Shown here: one piece after another, positions 40,998 through 49,924 of the stretch
Layout: the number at the start of each line of letters is the position of its first letter
Position numbering within the stretch: position 1 is the first letter of the stretch
Assembly (NCBI RefSeq): GCF_019904155.1
Contig: NZ_JAHCMB010000202.1
Location: forward strand, 1 to 64,000
From: Paenibacillus sinensis
Lineage (GTDB): Bacteria > Bacillota > Bacilli > Paenibacillales > Paenibacillaceae
Direction of reading: 5' to 3'
Length of the DNA stretch: 64,000 nucleotides
Translations under genes and position numbers: made by a program
Notes under the pieces: model-generated
What the model was told of the DNA's origin: nothing
What the model saw: the letters and a program-made list of their open reading frames with translations, nothing else
Database searches by the model: none

Positions 40998-43031
40998 ATG
41001 AAAAGGAAAAGAGCCGCGGCGGGCTTGCTGGTTCTGGCGATGGCACTCTCGGCCGCAGTGCCGGTAAGCGCACAGGCTGGCGTCCAAGCTGCTGCAGCCA
41101 CAGTGAGTGCGCCCGCTCTGGATGCGGGAACAGCAGCAGCATTTCTGGACCGTTTTTTTAAAGAGGAACAACAAGGAGCAGCGGCGAGTGCGGCAACGGT
41201 AACCGTAGTCAAGAACGGCGGCGTTATAGCAGAGGCCGGTTACGGGCAGAGTGACAGATTATCCGGCACCAAGGTCGATCCTGCGAGTACGCCGTTCAGA
41301 GTCGGCTCTGTGTCCAAGGTGTTTACGGTCATCGCACTGATGCAGCTGGTCGACCAGGGGAAAATCGGGCTTCAGGACAACATAGAAAAATATCTCGGCG
41401 GCTACAAGATCAAGAATCCGTTCGGCAAGCCGGTTACAGTGGAAATGCTGCTGACCCATACAACGGGCTTTGAAGTGAGAGATCCCACAGCAGCCAGCAT
41501 TCTGTACGACCCTTCCGCCAAACCGCTTACGCTTAAAGAATCCGTGTTCGCCAATTTCCCGCCGGTCGTGCGCGAGCCGGGAACCTCTTACATGTATGAC
41601 AACTTCGCTTCCGAGGTGGTGGGCTACCTCGTTCAGGAGGTCAGCGGCGAAGCTTTCAACGACTATATGAACAAGCATGTATTCGGGCCGCTGGGTATGA
41701 CATCCAGCACCTTTGATCCGGCAGGCAGCCTGGCCTCACAGCTTCCCGACGTGTATGACGCCAGCGGTAAGAAAACGCCGTTCTACCGCCTGTCGCCGGA
41801 AGTGCTGCCCGAAGGCAGCATGATCACCACGGCGAAGGACATGTCGCGGTTTATGATCGCTTGGCTGAACGGCGGCAAGACGGCGGACGGACATGCGCTC
41901 CTGTCTCCTGCCTCCGTAGAGGCCATGTCAACCTATCATGTGTCAATCAACCCCGATGTCCCGGATATGACTTACGGATTCGAAGCGCCCGCACCGCTGG
42001 CAGATGCCAATGGCCGCCGCATCATTGCGAAGGGCGGCAGCATACCGGGATTCCAATCCTATCTATTCCTGCTGCCTGACGAGAAGACCGGCGTCTTCGT
42101 CTCGGCTGTGACAGAGTCGGATGTAACGCAGCAATTATACGCAGCCTTCATGGATGCCTTCTATCCCGGAACGGAAAAATTTGGCGACCCGGGATATAAG
42201 CCACAGCCGCAGTCAGAACTCAAACGGTTCGAAGGCATTTACAGCGACCTGCGATTAGGCATCTTGCTGAACAAGATAACGGCCAGCGGAGACGGGACGC
42301 TGACCAGCAGCAATCAGGCGGGCCTGCATACGACGCTCAAGCAGGTGGGAAGACTGCTGTTTGTCGATGAGAATGGCATGCCGATGGCGTTCAAGGAAGA
42401 CAGCCAGGGCAATATCGCCTATCTGAAGTACAGCAATCCCGGCAGCTATGCAGGACGGCTGGCCGAAGGGACCGGCTTCCCGGATGTACCTAAGGATCAT
42501 CCGTACGCCACGTACATTTACAGCCTTCAGTCACTCGGCGTATTAACAGGTGATCCGGCGAAGCCATTCGGTCCGAATGAGCCGGTAACCCGGGAGGCCT
42601 TTATCCACGGCATCATTAGCCAGTTCAGGCTCCCCCCGTCCAAGAACAAGCCGGTCTTTAAGGATGTAGCGAAATCGCCATATGCTGCGGAGATCCAGGC
42701 GGCGGCCGAGCTCGGATTGCTGTCCGGTACTGGCAACGGCCTATTCGAGCCGCAGCGCGTCATCAAGCGGGAGGAAGCGGCCATGATAACGCTGAAGCTG
42801 CTGCAGATTTCCGGATATCAGCCACAGAAGAGCAGCACCAAGCTGGCAAGCGGAACCTCGCCGTGGGCGGAGCAGGCCGTGAAGACGCTCATCGATCTTC
42901 AAATGCACGGACCCGAGGTTGCGGAGCAGAACGGACGGTATGACTACGGCTCGCAGAAGGGTTTGACGAAAGCGGAATTCACCGCGATCCAGTATTACCT
43001 GGTGCTGCCGGAAAAATCGCTGATTCCCTGA
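40998..43031 (+). CDS. SLH-anchored serine hydrolase of the beta-lactamase/PBP fold
   Basis: Secreted cell-surface protein of 677 residues. A signal peptide (about 1-27, ending VSAQA) precedes a class-C-beta-lactamase-like domain (about 40-400) with SxxK at S104-K107 (GSVSKVF), a YxN-type motif in YMYDNFASEV, and an HTG-like block MLLTHTTGF. Three SLH repeats follow (about 494-677), which bind pyruvylated wall polysaccharide. It is probably a D-Ala-D-Ala peptidase, esterase or peptide hydrolase rather than a resistance enzyme. The ATG at 40998 has GGAGG 8 nt upstream; the frame extends upstream without a ribosome site. Confidence 0.88.
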   Translation: MKRKRAAAGLLVLAMALSAAVPVSAQAGVQAAAATVSAPALDAGTAAAFLDRFFKEEQQGAAASAATVTVVKNGGVIAEAGYGQSDRLSGTKVDPASTPFRVGSVSKVFTVIALMQLVDQGKIGLQDNIEKYLGGYKIKNPFGKPVTVEMLLTHTTGFEVRDPTAASILYDPSAKPLTLKESVFANFPPVVREPGTSYMYDNFASEVVGYLVQEVSGEAFNDYMNKHVFGPLGMTSSTFDPAGSLASQLPDVYDASGKKTPFYRLSPEVLPEGSMITTAKDMSRFMIAWLNGGKTADGHALLSPASVEAMSTYHVSINPDVPDMTYGFEAPAPLADANGRRIIAKGGSIPGFQSYLFLLPDEKTGVFVSAVTESDVTQQLYAAFMDAFYPGTEKFGDPGYKPQPQSELKRFEGIYSDLRLGILLNKITASGDGTLTSSNQAGLHTTLKQVGRLLFVDENGMPMAFKEDSQGNIAYLKYSNPGSYAGRLAEGTGFPDVPKDHPYATYIYSLQSLGVLTGDPAKPFGPNEPVTREAFIHGIISQFRLPPSKNKPVFKDVAKSPYAAEIQAAAELGLLSGTGNGLFEPQRVIKREEAAMITLKLLQISGYQPQKSSTKLASGTSPWAEQAVKTLIDLQMHGPEVAEQNGRYDYGSQKGLTKAEFTAIQYYLVLPEKSLIP

Positions 43032-43069
43032 TTTTCGATAGAACGCACAGATGCTTAATCGCATAAATA

Positions 43070-43094
43070 GGCCCCCTCAGCAGTTGAGGGGGCC
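43070..43094 (+). terminator. Hairpin terminator after the SLH hydrolase gene
   Basis: GGCCCCCTCA (43070-43079) pairs with TGAGGGGGCC (43085-43094) around a GCAGT loop. The T run after it is short. Confidence 0.7.
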
Positions 43095-43108
43095 TTGTGC
43101 ATATAGAA

Positions 43109-43153
43109 TTTTGAAATACAACATTTTGAATTACAACATCTTGAATTACATTT
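43109..43153. repeat. 15-bp tandem repeat, three copies
   Basis: TTTTGAAATACAACA, TTTTGAATTACAACA and TCTTGAATTACATTT follow each other at 43109, 43124 and 43139, just ahead of the convergent ABC transporter stop. Probably non-functional slippage. Confidence 0.6.
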
Positions 43154-43170
43154 TACAATTTGTCAGCCCA

Positions 43171-45549
43171 TTACTCGCTGCGCAGTGCTGCAACCGGATC
43201 TTTCTTCGCGGCCATCTTGGCCGGAATGAAGCCGCCGATCATCGTAAGTCCTACGCTGATTACGCCGAGAATGAGCGCATGCAGCGGATTTAACTGCGCT
43301 ACATTCGATAGATCCGTCAAATTTTTCAGGATCGCATTGACCGGGATCGTCAGCAGATACGTAATGCCAATCCCCAGAATACCTGAGCAGGCCCCGATAA
43401 TGAACGTCTCGGCATTGAATACTCGCGTAATATCCTTCTTGCGGGCACCCAGCGCGCGCAGCACTCCGATCTCTTTCGTCCGTTCCATGACGGAAATATA
43501 CGTGATAATTGCGATCATGATCAAGGACACGACCAGAGAAATTGCCGCAAAAGCAATCAGCACCAGCGTAATCCCATCCATAATACTGCCGGAGATACTG
43601 GTAACAATAGCCGCCAGGTCGGTATAGATCACCTGATCTTTGGTGTCACGCCCTTCATTCCACTTGTCCAGATAAGAGATAACCGATTCCTTGGCACTGA
43701 AGTCAATCGGGTACAGCGAGACGGAAGTAGGGATATCTGTTGCTCCCAATGACGCAAGCGCCTCCTCTTTGGTCAAGGAAGCAGCGCTCCCTGCTGCGCC
43801 GGCGCCAGCACCCATTCTCTCTAGCGGACTTCCGCCCGCTACGGCTGAACCACTGCCTGACGCCTCATCAGACAATGCCTGACCGGTCAATACGTTGAAG
43901 TCTGCTTTCTGCTGAGCCAATACAATTTCCGACTTCTGGGCATCCGCTATAAAGGCAGCGGCAAGCTCATCCGAATAAGCAATGCCCGGATTCAGCGAAG
44001 ATACGCTGCTTCCTTCCTTGGCGCGAAGCACCCCGACGATGTTCAACGTCTCTGCTTTAGGACTGTTGTACAGCTCCATTAAATTCGCCGCTGTTCCGTT
44101 TACGACAAATTGTTCGCCATTTTTTCGGTAATAGTCATTGTTCATGACGAGCTTCAGCTTCGTTCCGACGAGATCGCCCAGATCGATGCTGTCCACTTTA
44201 TAATCCAGTCCCAGAGCAGATACCGCTGCATCGGTCAGGCGGTTATATTCATCCACGATAAGCACGACATCATTCTTGCCCGCAGGGAACTTACCGTCCA
44301 GCACATCATAATATTGCTCCAGATAGCTTCCCGTTTCACTTCCCTGTTTGCTGGGATACGCGGTCAGGCTGATTCTGCTCTTATCCAGAGCCGTCGCCTT
44401 TTCTCCATCCGACACCAGTACATTCATATTCACGCTGCGGGTATAAGAGATTCCATCAATGAGCGCCGGATCGATCTTATTCAAATAGTCGATATATTCC
44501 TTGGTCAGCACATTGGTGTGCTGCCTGGAATTCTCGCTGGGGTCATAGGGATACAATTTTTTCTCTGTGGGATAGGAGGGAAGCTTCGATTCTCCCTCGT
44601 CCGGCGGCCCGATCTGCACACTCGTTGCCGTCTGATTAATCGAGATCGGGAAGTTGGAGAGCGCCCCGGTTTCGTACGAGCTGATCTGCTTATCGAATCC
44701 ATTCGACAGGGACAGAATCAAGGCAATGCCGATGATTCCGATACTTGAAGCAAAAGCGGTCAAGCCCGTCCGCCATTTCTTGGTCGCGATATTTTTACCC
44801 GATAATTTCAAGGCCGTGAAGAAGCTCATGCTGGTTTCCTTCAGCTTATAGGAGCTTGTGGTCTTTTGATTCGCCAGCGGATTGCTGTCCGATACGGCAT
44901 GACCGTCCGAGAAGCGGATGATGCGGTCCGCATAGCTCTCGGCCAACTCCGGATTATGCGTAACCATGATGACCAGCTTGTCTTCCGCAATGGTCTTGAT
45001 CAGTTCCATGATTTGCTCACTGGTTTCCGTATCCAGCGCACCCGTAGGCTCATCCGCGAGAATAATATCCGGGTTGTTGGCCAGAGCACGGGCTATGGCT
45101 ACCCGCTGCATCTGTCCCCCTGAGAGCTGGTTCGGTTTCTTATGGATATGATCCTTCAATCCGACCTTCTCCAGGGCTTCAAGAGCCTTACGGTGTTTCT
45201 CGGCCGAAGCCACCCCACTGAGCGTCATTCCCATTTCCACATTATCCAAAAGACTTAAATGCGAAATCAGGTTGTAACTTTGAAAAATAAAGCCCACACT
45301 ATTGTTACGGTATGCGTCCCATTCACCGTCTTTGAAGTGCTCCGTCGATTGTCCGTTAATGATCAGCTCTCCGCTGTCATATTGATCAAGTCCGCCGATG
45401 ATATTCAGCAGTGTTGTTTTGCCTGATCCACTCTGGCCCAGGATCGCGACGAATTCACTTTTTCTGAAATTCAAATTGACCTTATCCAGCGCAACCTGCG
45501 TGAATTCACCGGTCCTGTAGCTTTTCGTGATATTTTTCAATTGCAGCAT
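43171..45549 (-). CDS. MacB-like ABC transporter, ATPase-permease fusion
   Basis: Protein of 792 residues. The N-terminal ATPase (about 1-225) has GQSGSGKTT, LSGGQMQRVAIARALA and LADEPTGALD, typical of LolD/MacB-type proteins. After a linker comes one membrane helix (about 270-290), a large extracellular MacB-periplasmic-core-like domain (about 290-660), and three more helices at the C-terminus (FtsX-like, VMERTKEIGVLRALGARKKD). Such systems use mechanotransmission to expel or shed antimicrobial peptides, lipids or lipoproteins. The ATG at 45549 is preferred; a TTG three codons upstream abuts the ribosome site. It is divergent from a response regulator/kinase pair, probably its controllers. 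Confidence 0.88.
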   Translation of the reverse strand: MLQLKNITKSYRTGEFTQVALDKVNLNFRKSEFVAILGQSGSGKTTLLNIIGGLDQYDSGELIINGQSTEHFKDGEWDAYRNNSVGFIFQSYNLISHLSLLDNVEMGMTLSGVASAEKHRKALEALEKVGLKDHIHKKPNQLSGGQMQRVAIARALANNPDIILADEPTGALDTETSEQIMELIKTIAEDKLVIMVTHNPELAESYADRIIRFSDGHAVSDSNPLANQKTTSSYKLKETSMSFFTALKLSGKNIATKKWRTGLTAFASSIGIIGIALILSLSNGFDKQISSYETGALSNFPISINQTATSVQIGPPDEGESKLPSYPTEKKLYPYDPSENSRQHTNVLTKEYIDYLNKIDPALIDGISYTRSVNMNVLVSDGEKATALDKSRISLTAYPSKQGSETGSYLEQYYDVLDGKFPAGKNDVVLIVDEYNRLTDAAVSALGLDYKVDSIDLGDLVGTKLKLVMNNDYYRKNGEQFVVNGTAANLMELYNSPKAETLNIVGVLRAKEGSSVSSLNPGIAYSDELAAAFIADAQKSEIVLAQQKADFNVLTGQALSDEASGSGSAVAGGSPLERMGAGAGAAGSAASLTKEEALASLGATDIPTSVSLYPIDFSAKESVISYLDKWNEGRDTKDQVIYTDLAAIVTSISGSIMDGITLVLIAFAAISLVVSLIMIAIITYISVMERTKEIGVLRALGARKKDITRVFNAETFIIGACSGILGIGITYLLTIPVNAILKNLTDLSNVAQLNPLHALILGVISVGLTMIGGFIPAKMAAKKDPVAALRSE

Positions 45550-45638
45550 TTTAACCAATCTCCCTTTCCATCCGCGTAATCTTCTATCTCTGATCTCTTC
45601 TTGCTGCCCCCATTGTAAACGTCTAATATAAACTAAAC

Positions 45639-45667
45639 CTCAACAATGCAGTTGAGATTCAGTTGAT
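45639..45667. promoter_or_regulatory. Putative response-regulator binding repeats
   Basis: CTCAAC-AATGCA-GTTGAG is an inverted repeat (45639-45656), and GTTGAGATTCA/GTTGATCTTGA forms an 11-bp direct repeat (from 45651 and 45662), the phasing used by OmpR-type regulators. It lies between the divergent transporter and regulator genes. The binding role is inference. Confidence 0.4.
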
Positions 45668-45731
45668 CTTGATGAGATACACTTTAACAATCTATACTCT
45701 GCATACAACGACCCGCTTAGGAGGAGAGCTT

Positions 45732-46406
45732 ATGTTTAATGTGCTTGTGGTTGAAGATGATAGTAAATTGCGCCAGCTCTTCTGTACCGTTCTGACCCGA
45801 AATGGATACCATGCCCTACCGGCGGTGAACGGCGAGGATGCCCTGGCGGTACTTGATAAAGAATATATCGATGTAATTATCTGCGATATTATGATGCCTC
45901 ATATGGATGGGTTCGAGCTGACACGGACGCTTAGGGACAACAACCAGCAGATCCCCATTCTTATGGTGACTGCACGGGAGAACTTCGCGGACAAGCAGCA
46001 GGGATTTCTCGTCGGAATCGACGATTATATGGTCAAGCCGATCAATGTGAATGAAATGGTTCTTCGTGTGGGGGCGCTGCTCCGCCGGGCCAGAATTATC
46101 AACGAACGCAGGATTGTATGGGGGGAAACCATCTTGGATTATGATGCGCTTACTGTTTATCAGGGAGAGGAGAGCTTCCTGCTTCCGCAGAAGGAATTTT
46201 ACCTTCTCTATAAAATGATTTCCTATCCGAATAAAATCTTTACCAAACAACAGCTGATGGATGAAATATGGGGGATGGATTCCGAGTCCGACGAGCATAC
46301 GGTGGTTGTCCATATCAACCGCTTGCGTGAGCGCTTCAGGGAGAGTACCGACTTTGAAATCGTTACGGTCAGAGGGCTGGGTTATAAGGCTGTGAAGCTG
46401 GGATGA
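45732..46406 (+). CDS. OmpR/PhoB-family response regulator
   Basis: DNA-binding response regulator of 224 residues. Receiver domain: VVEDD near the N-terminus, D52 in ICDIMMPHMDG, and KP in DYMVKPIN. The C-terminal winged helix carries FTKQQLMDEIWG and VVHINRLRERF. GGAGGAG is 5 nt ahead of the ATG at 45732; an upstream in-frame start lacks a site. The kinase gene overlaps by 4 nt. It probably controls the divergent MacB-like transporter. Confidence 0.93.
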   Translation: MFNVLVVEDDSKLRQLFCTVLTRNGYHALPAVNGEDALAVLDKEYIDVIICDIMMPHMDGFELTRTLRDNNQQIPILMVTARENFADKQQGFLVGIDDYMVKPINVNEMVLRVGALLRRARIINERRIVWGETILDYDALTVYQGEESFLLPQKEFYLLYKMISYPNKIFTKQQLMDEIWGMDSESDEHTVVVHINRLRERFRESTDFEIVTVRGLGYKAVKLG

Positions 46407-47449
46407 GACGTCAAAAAAATAGAGGCTTGTGGTGGTATTTTGTATCGTTGGTGTTTGTTATTATTCTGTTTTTTATCTTGATCATGGCGATTCTGGCTTA
46501 TCTATACTTCCAGATCGGCAATAATACTACAGTGCATAAAAATCCCTTTCCCCCCATTCTGCTTATTGTCTTGTTCAGTCTGGTCATCGGGACAACCATT
46601 ACCATCGAGGTCGGCCGGAGAATATTATCCCCGATTAAGGATTTCAGCAATGCAGCCAAGGAGATCGCCAACGGCAACTTCGACATTTATTTGAATGAAT
46701 CGCACCGGGTCAACGAGATCAGCGACGTAGCCCATCACTTCAATATAATGGTTCAGGAACTGCGCAGCATAGAGACGCTCCGCAATGATTTTGTGGTCAA
46801 TGTATCGCATGAATTCAAGACGCCCATTGCGGCAATCGAAGGTTACGCAACCCTCTTGCAGGAAGACAATCTTAGCAGAGAAGAGCATGACGAATATACC
46901 GGGATGATTATAGAGAGCGCCCGGCAATTATCCACCCTCTCCGGCAATATTCTCCGGATATCCAAGCTGGAGAACCAGGAGATGCTCACAGAACTGACGG
47001 AATATCGGCTGGATGAACAGCTTCGGCAAGCCTTGCTGCTGCTCGAATCGATGTGGACCCCCAAGCAGCTAAATCTCAATATTGATTTGGACGAGTTGCG
47101 CTATTATGGAGATGAAGAGCTCATGATGCAGGTGTGGCTCAACATACTCGGCAATGCGATCAAATTCACTCCGGAATACGGAGAAATCTCGGTTTCTCTC
47201 CATCTCGACGGCCCCTGGATTTCGGTAGTCATATCCGATACGGGCATCGGAATGCCGCCCGGAGTCCGCAAGCATATTTTTGAAAAGTTCTATCAGGGCG
47301 ATCCTGCCCGATCAGCCGCAGGCAACGGCCTCGGCCTGCCTTTGGTTGCCCGCATTATCAGCCTGAGCAGAGGAACGATTGAGGTAAGCAGTGAACCCGG
47401 GCAGGGCTCGACCTTTATGGTCAGGCTGCCGGCGGTAGCTGGGGGTTGA
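46403..47449 (+). CDS. Sensor histidine kinase with a very short extracellular loop
   Basis: Membrane kinase of 348 residues. Two helices (about 13-36 and 50-69) are separated by only about 14 residues outside the cell, so sensing is probably within the membrane or via the transporter rather than by a ligand domain. HAMP (about 70-125) and HisKA with H136 (NVSHEFKTP) follow, then HATPase (LLNILGNAIKF-like block, ISDTGIGMP, GNGLGLPL). It forms a two-component system with the overlapping regulator. Its neighbour suggests a cell-envelope or antimicrobial-peptide stress signal. Confidence 0.9.
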   Translation: MRRQKNRGLWWYFVSLVFVIILFFILIMAILAYLYFQIGNNTTVHKNPFPPILLIVLFSLVIGTTITIEVGRRILSPIKDFSNAAKEIANGNFDIYLNESHRVNEISDVAHHFNIMVQELRSIETLRNDFVVNVSHEFKTPIAAIEGYATLLQEDNLSREEHDEYTGMIIESARQLSTLSGNILRISKLENQEMLTELTEYRLDEQLRQALLLLESMWTPKQLNLNIDLDELRYYGDEELMMQVWLNILGNAIKFTPEYGEISVSLHLDGPWISVVISDTGIGMPPGVRKHIFEKFYQGDPARSAAGNGLGLPLVARIISLSRGTIEVSSEPGQGSTFMVRLPAVAGG

Positions 47450-47657
47450 TTGAAGTGTTGGTCGGGCGGCGGCATGCGGGTGTGAACATGCCGCCGTCGG
47501 GCCAGCCTTACTGTAATTGATAAGCGGGAGTTCCGGGGCTCTGCTTGAAGCAAGGCGCTTGCCTAAAGCAAGGCCCCTGCCAGGAGCAGGGCTGGAACAA
47601 CCGCTGCTATTGCTAATGAAATGACTCTCCGTACTATATTTCGCCTTTAAATGAGTA

Positions 47658-48209
47658 TTATTTGCTTGAAGAAGTAGATTTCCACTCTTCATTCAAGATG
47701 GCATACTGATACGCATCGTGCCATAAAGGCTGCCCGTCATCTGTTCTTCTAAAAAAAGCTTCTTTCTTGAAATGGCCCTCACGGCGCATATTCAATCGCT
47801 CCAGCAATCTCCAGGAAGGTGCGTTCTCAGGACTGCACAAAGCCATCACCCGATGAATACCTAAATCTTCGAACCCATATTTTAGAATTCCTTGGCAAGC
47901 CTCAGTTGCATAGCCTTTTCCATAAAAAGCAGGGTTAAAGATGTAACCTATCATCCATGTATTAAATTCAGCAGGTTCTTTTTGCCCAAAATAAACATGA
48001 CCGATCATTTTATTGGTATCCTTCAAGCTAACTGCCCAGAAACAATCTCCCTCCGCACGTTCCCTAGCTATATACTTGCAATCCTCTTCACTGCTTACAC
48101 CGTCTGGCTCATATTTAAGCACCTGCTCCTGAGATAAATATTCGTGCAAATCGCTCCAATCGTTCTCCGAAAATTTACGAACAATGAGTCTTTCCGTTTC
48201 CATTACCAT
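47658..48209 (-). CDS. GNAT acetyltransferase, RimJ/RimL type
   Basis: Acetyltransferase of 183 residues in the GNAT_3 group (METERLIVRKFSENDW, GYIFNPAFYGKGYATEACQG, MALCSPENAPSWRLLERLNM), which acetylates a protein N-terminus or a small amine. AGGAAGG is 10 nt upstream of the ATG at 48209. It follows the PhpK-like radical SAM gene by 33 nt on the same strand and is also AT-rich, so it could be the last gene of the biosynthetic operon and modify the product, or be unrelated. Confidence 0.85.
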   Translation of the reverse strand: MVMETERLIVRKFSENDWSDLHEYLSQEQVLKYEPDGVSSEEDCKYIARERAEGDCFWAVSLKDTNKMIGHVYFGQKEPAEFNTWMIGYIFNPAFYGKGYATEACQGILKYGFEDLGIHRVMALCSPENAPSWRLLERLNMRREGHFKKEAFFRRTDDGQPLWHDAYQYAILNEEWKSTSSSK

Positions 48210-48242
48210 CTGTTATCAACCTTCCTTTTCAATTGATATTTT

Positions 48243-49907
48243 TTAGAAATTAAAATCTATTGAGAGTTCAGGATTACTCCAGTTTGGGGTATCCAATTCT
48301 CCAGTTGCTTCTCCGGCTACAATGTTCCTCAATTTGTTGATGCGTTCATTGCTGGTATTTCGATTAGGGCCCAGATTCATTTTTTCTTTAATACAATCAT
48401 TGAATGCTACAATATAGTCCTTCACCCGATCCAGCGTCCACCCTCTATGCAGCAATGCGTAAATACTCATATAATCAAAGTCCTGCTGTGGAAGCCAGAT
48501 CGAGTTTTTAACCTTCATAAAGATCTCATCGATTAGGTCGCTGGCTTCACTAGCCTTCATTCCCGCATGCGACCATTCAAATTGTGAATTTTTAATTTCA
48601 TATTTATCTTTTTGGGCCCAGATAGGAGTAAAGGGATCACAGTACCAAAGCTGTGTTCTAAAAAAATCCGGTTGGGTCGTTTCAACAAATGAAACCGTAT
48701 CTTGCACCGTTTGATAGGTTTCACCGGGAAAACCGATAATAAAAGAAGCGTAGGTGAAAATTCCAGCTTTTTTCAACAATTCAATTCCTCTTGTATACTT
48801 GTGCAGCGAGGCTTTTTTATTCATATTGTTTAGAACCATTTGATTTCCTGATTCAATACCAAGAAAAACTCCTTCGCATCCGCTTTCCTTCATCAATTCA
48901 ATCGTTTCTTCATCAGCGAATTGGCAGCGGAAGTGGCTGTTCCATTTGAAACTGTATTGTTTACGGATCATGAGCCTTAAAATATCTTTGAACCGTTCTA
49001 TCGGAACATTGAAAGTATCGTCGATAAAGTTGACAGAGGTAACTGTTTTCAGACTTTCGATTTGATCGAGTTCTTTTTCGATCTCCGCTATCCCCGCAGT
49101 CTGATATTGTCCTGCATGCTGGGGGAACCCACAAAATGCACAGGAAAAGGCACAGGAAATGGAGGTTCTCACCGATAAAAAGTTTCCAATGTCATGCTTA
49201 AACAATTCCCAATTGACTCTATTTTCCTCTATTCGGTTATCCTCTTTCCTAATTTCATTCTTTCGGTATTCGCCGTCCATGAAATAAGATAAGTTATAGA
49301 TAGGATCCAGGCTGCCTCCCGCTTTTATTGCCTGTATTAATTCTACTAAAGCAGCTTCACCCTGAGAGCTGTTTATATAGTAATCCCCGCCAATAGATTC
49401 ACATAAATATTGTATAGTCGCTTCATCCTGTACTTTCATTTGTGTTGCTACAAACGGACCACCCAATACAACCTTGGCAGTTGTATTATATTTTTTTATA
49501 AATGACATGATTTCCATTATAGGCGTGGCCGAAATATAATAGGTTGTCGGTATAATAATGGATACGTAATCGTTCTCAAGGAGCTTGTCCTTGAGTTTCT
49601 GTTGTTCTTCCTGGAATAAATTCACATAGTCAAAGTTTAACCCGCGATTGTGTAGAAATGTGCCCAAATAAGCTATGGTTGGACTAAACACAGGATAGGC
49701 AGAAAGCTCGTCCTTATGGTCTATTTCCGACTGCAGAACATTATAGAGTCCTGAAGCCGTATATAGACGGTCGTTGTATTGAAGAAAACTGAGGTTTAAA
49801 TCTTTGTAAGCCCCCGATTTTGTCCCCATAGCATGAAGCTGACGCTCATATTCACTAAACTTTGTTTGGTTATGCCCAATGAAAAGGCAATCATATTGAT
49901 CCCGCAT
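48243..49907 (-). CDS. Cobalamin-binding radical SAM protein, PhpK-like
   Basis: Radical SAM enzyme of 554 residues. The N-terminal part (about 1-215) looks like a B12-binding Rossmann domain (SIIIPTTYYISATPIMEIM, VVLGGPFVA). The radical SAM core has CAFSCAFC, cysteines 252, 256 and 259 in CX3CX2C spacing, with later LGIESGNQ and IGFPGE motifs. The opening DCLFIGHNQTKFSEYE resembles the PhpK/BcpD group of methyltransferases, known for P-methylation in phosphinothricin-type pathways. In an NRPS/PKS cluster it may instead C-methylate a carrier-bound intermediate. The ATG at 49907 has GAGGTG upstream and lies 17 nt after the previous stop. Confidence 0.7.
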   Translation of the reverse strand: MRDQYDCLFIGHNQTKFSEYERQLHAMGTKSGAYKDLNLSFLQYNDRLYTASGLYNVLQSEIDHKDELSAYPVFSPTIAYLGTFLHNRGLNFDYVNLFQEEQQKLKDKLLENDYVSIIIPTTYYISATPIMEIMSFIKKYNTTAKVVLGGPFVATQMKVQDEATIQYLCESIGGDYYINSSQGEAALVELIQAIKAGGSLDPIYNLSYFMDGEYRKNEIRKEDNRIEENRVNWELFKHDIGNFLSVRTSISCAFSCAFCGFPQHAGQYQTAGIAEIEKELDQIESLKTVTSVNFIDDTFNVPIERFKDILRLMIRKQYSFKWNSHFRCQFADEETIELMKESGCEGVFLGIESGNQMVLNNMNKKASLHKYTRGIELLKKAGIFTYASFIIGFPGETYQTVQDTVSFVETTQPDFFRTQLWYCDPFTPIWAQKDKYEIKNSQFEWSHAGMKASEASDLIDEIFMKVKNSIWLPQQDFDYMSIYALLHRGWTLDRVKDYIVAFNDCIKEKMNLGPNRNTSNERINKLRNIVAGEATGELDTPNWSNPELSIDFNF

Positions 49908-49924
49908 AAAACACCTCTTGTGTA

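Noticed and set aside
47450..47657. Repeat of GCAAGG units after the kinase gene
   Set aside because: Only short partial repeats occur (AAGCAAGGC and similar); no stable hairpin or terminator is clear.
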